Origin: RZYX01 sp036654375
Lineage (GTDB): Bacteria; Bacillota; Clostridia; Oscillospirales; Acutalibacteraceae
DNA: 14,529 nt
NCBI GenBank assembly: GCA_036654375.1
Contig: JAVVSD010000021.1
Location: forward strand, 1 to 14,529
Direction of reading: 5' to 3'
The position numbers were made by a program, and so were the translations under genes. Under the pieces are notes generated by a model that made no database searches, was not told the origin of the DNA, and saw only the letters and a program-made list of their open reading frames with translations. This document shows, piece by piece, positions 13,658-14,529 of the stretch (its first letter is position 1; each line of letters opens with the position of its first letter).

Positions 13658-14365
13658 TTATTTGCAAAACACATGAGAACCTATAGTTATAATAACAGGT
13701 CTGGTACGCATCCATTTATTAGAAGTTTTTGCAGGATTATAATAGTATATAGCTCCACCCGTTGGATCCTGTCCGTTTATGCAATCTCTTGCTGCTCGTT
13801 TGGCAGAGTCTGCAACAGGCTGGCTCCAGTTGCTATCTCTTACGCATGAAAAAGCACCGGGTTGATAAACAACTCCTGCAATGGTGTCAGGAAAAGAAGA
13901 GTGTTCAACGCGATTTAACAAAACAGCACCAACTGCAACCTGTCCAGTGTAGCTTTCTCCCCTTGCTTCAGCAGAAATTACCTTTGCAAGCAAAGTGATA
14001 TCGTTTTCGTTATAAGAGCCGGAGCCGCCGGAGCCAGACGAACCAATGCCGAGTGCTGTAAGAGTCTTAGTCCCTGCAACGCCATCGGCAGTAAGACCTT
14101 TGCTTTTTTGAAATCCAGCAACTGCTTTTTTTGTGCCAGAGCCAAAAACGCCGTCAACATTTCCTCCATAGTAGCCCAAGGCTTTAAGCTTGGTTTGAAT
14201 TTGTCTAACCTCTTCACCACGAGATCCCATCTTTGATAAGGTCTGAATTGAATCATCTCGACCAGAAAAATAGTTAGAGGTAGGAATTCCGATTGCTAAA
14301 ACAAAAACAACTAAAAGTAAGGTAACAACCAAAATCCTTCTTTTGTCATATATTCTGTATGTCAT
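13658..14365 (-). CDS. sleB: Spore cortex-lytic enzyme, SleB type (PG-binding plus Hydrolase_2)
   Basis: SleB-type enzymes are lytic transglycosylases that cut cortex peptidoglycan during germination. The 235-residue product begins with charged residues and one hydrophobic segment (11-27), a signal peptide or membrane anchor. A peptidoglycan-binding type 1 domain follows (about 45-107: RGEEVRQIQTKLKALGYY, VDGVFGSGTKKAVAGFQ), then a Gly/Ser linker (108-118) and a Hydrolase_2 domain (about 122-235: ISAEARGE with the likely catalytic Glu at 133, VLLNRV, YYYNPAKTSNKW, IGSHVFCK). This order is that of SleB. It is shorter than B. subtilis SleB. ATG 14365 is preceded by GGGAG at 10 nt. I could not find a convincing sigma-G promoter. 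A vegetative wall hydrolase of the same fold is the alternative. Confidence 0.87.
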   Translation of the reverse strand: MTYRIYDKRRILVVTLLLVVFVLAIGIPTSNYFSGRDDSIQTLSKMGSRGEEVRQIQTKLKALGYYGGNVDGVFGSGTKKAVAGFQKSKGLTADGVAGTKTLTALGIGSSGSGGSGSYNENDITLLAKVISAEARGESYTGQVAVGAVLLNRVEHSSFPDTIAGVVYQPGAFSCVRDSNWSQPVADSAKRAARDCINGQDPTGGAIYYYNPAKTSNKWMRTRPVIITIGSHVFCK

Positions 14366-14477
14366 AAAAAATCAACTCCCGTAGTGGTAATATACCCACA
14401 ACCGATGTGTTTTATTAGCTAATCTTGTATGATAAATAAATAAATGCAAAATAATTGAACTTTTTTGAATTTAGGTG

Positions 14478-14506
14478 TTGACATTAGGGAGTAGTTTTGA
14501 TATTAT
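14478..14506 (+). promoter_or_regulatory. Consensus sigma-A promoter reading out of the window
   Basis: TTGACA (14478-14483) and TATTAT (14501-14506) are 17 nt apart on the plus strand. Transcription would start near 14513, and only about 17 nt of transcript lie inside the window, so the gene it serves is not seen. It is divergent from the sleB-like gene. The rest of 14366-14477 is AT-rich and shows nothing else. Confidence 0.75.
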
Positions 14507-14529
14507 AGTCAAGCGCCTTACGGGAAGAC

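Noticed and set aside
14425..14431. CATACAA on the minus strand as a sigma-G -10 for the sleB-like gene
   Set aside because: No -35 of the expected type lies at 16-18 nt, so the match is too weak to report.
1..14529. Defence system, prophage, CRISPR array or biosynthetic cluster
   Set aside because: Every long frame is explained by a housekeeping, carbohydrate, fermentation or sporulation family. There are no transposases, integrases, spaced repeats or toxin-like small genes.

Overview
The window looks like chromosomal DNA of a low-GC, endospore-forming Firmicute of the class Clostridia. Codon use is AT-rich, ribosome-binding sites are of the GGAGG/AGGTG type, several promoters are close to the sigma-A consensus, and two sporulation or germination genes (spoIIE and a sleB-type cortex hydrolase) are present. 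An Oscillospirales/Ruminococcaceae-like host is my best guess, but the window has no rRNA or marker gene to fix it.

Layout from left to right. Positions 1-478 hold no convincing gene. They contain a decayed family of hairpin repeats. Positions 478-3405 are a tight minus-strand operon read zapA, then a U32-family protein with an RlhA-like layout, then dut; the genes lie 1-2 nt apart and end in a terminator. Positions 3406-3830 are a divergent intergenic region with a palindrome-rich element and a consensus promoter that drives the only plus-strand gene, mtnN (MTA/SAH nucleosidase, 3831-4511). mtnN ends in an 18-bp perfect hairpin that can terminate transcription from both sides.

The remaining genes are all on the minus strand, in separate units. 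sleB-like (13658-14365) ends in two hairpins. An iron-dependent alcohol dehydrogenase (12234-13481) ends in its own terminator. glgP and a GH13 alpha-glucan hydrolase (7658-11972) form a two-gene operon with a long, structured leader and a terminator. spoIIE (5184-7526) is followed by a small UspA/KdpD-like protein (4610-5056), which probably has its own promoter. A consensus plus-strand promoter at 14478-14506 points out of the window.

The genes cover pyrimidine nucleotide hygiene (dut), probable RNA modification (U32), Z-ring assembly (zapA), clearance of SAM by-products (mtnN), cytoplasmic glycogen/maltodextrin breakdown (glgP with GH13), fermentative alcohol/aldehyde redox (ADH), sigma-F activation (SpoIIE) and cortex lysis in germination (SleB). 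I see no defence system, prophage, CRISPR array, transposase, tRNA or rRNA. The coding content is ordinary. The least explained parts are the intergenic repeats, the structured glgP leader and the small Usp-like protein after spoIIE.
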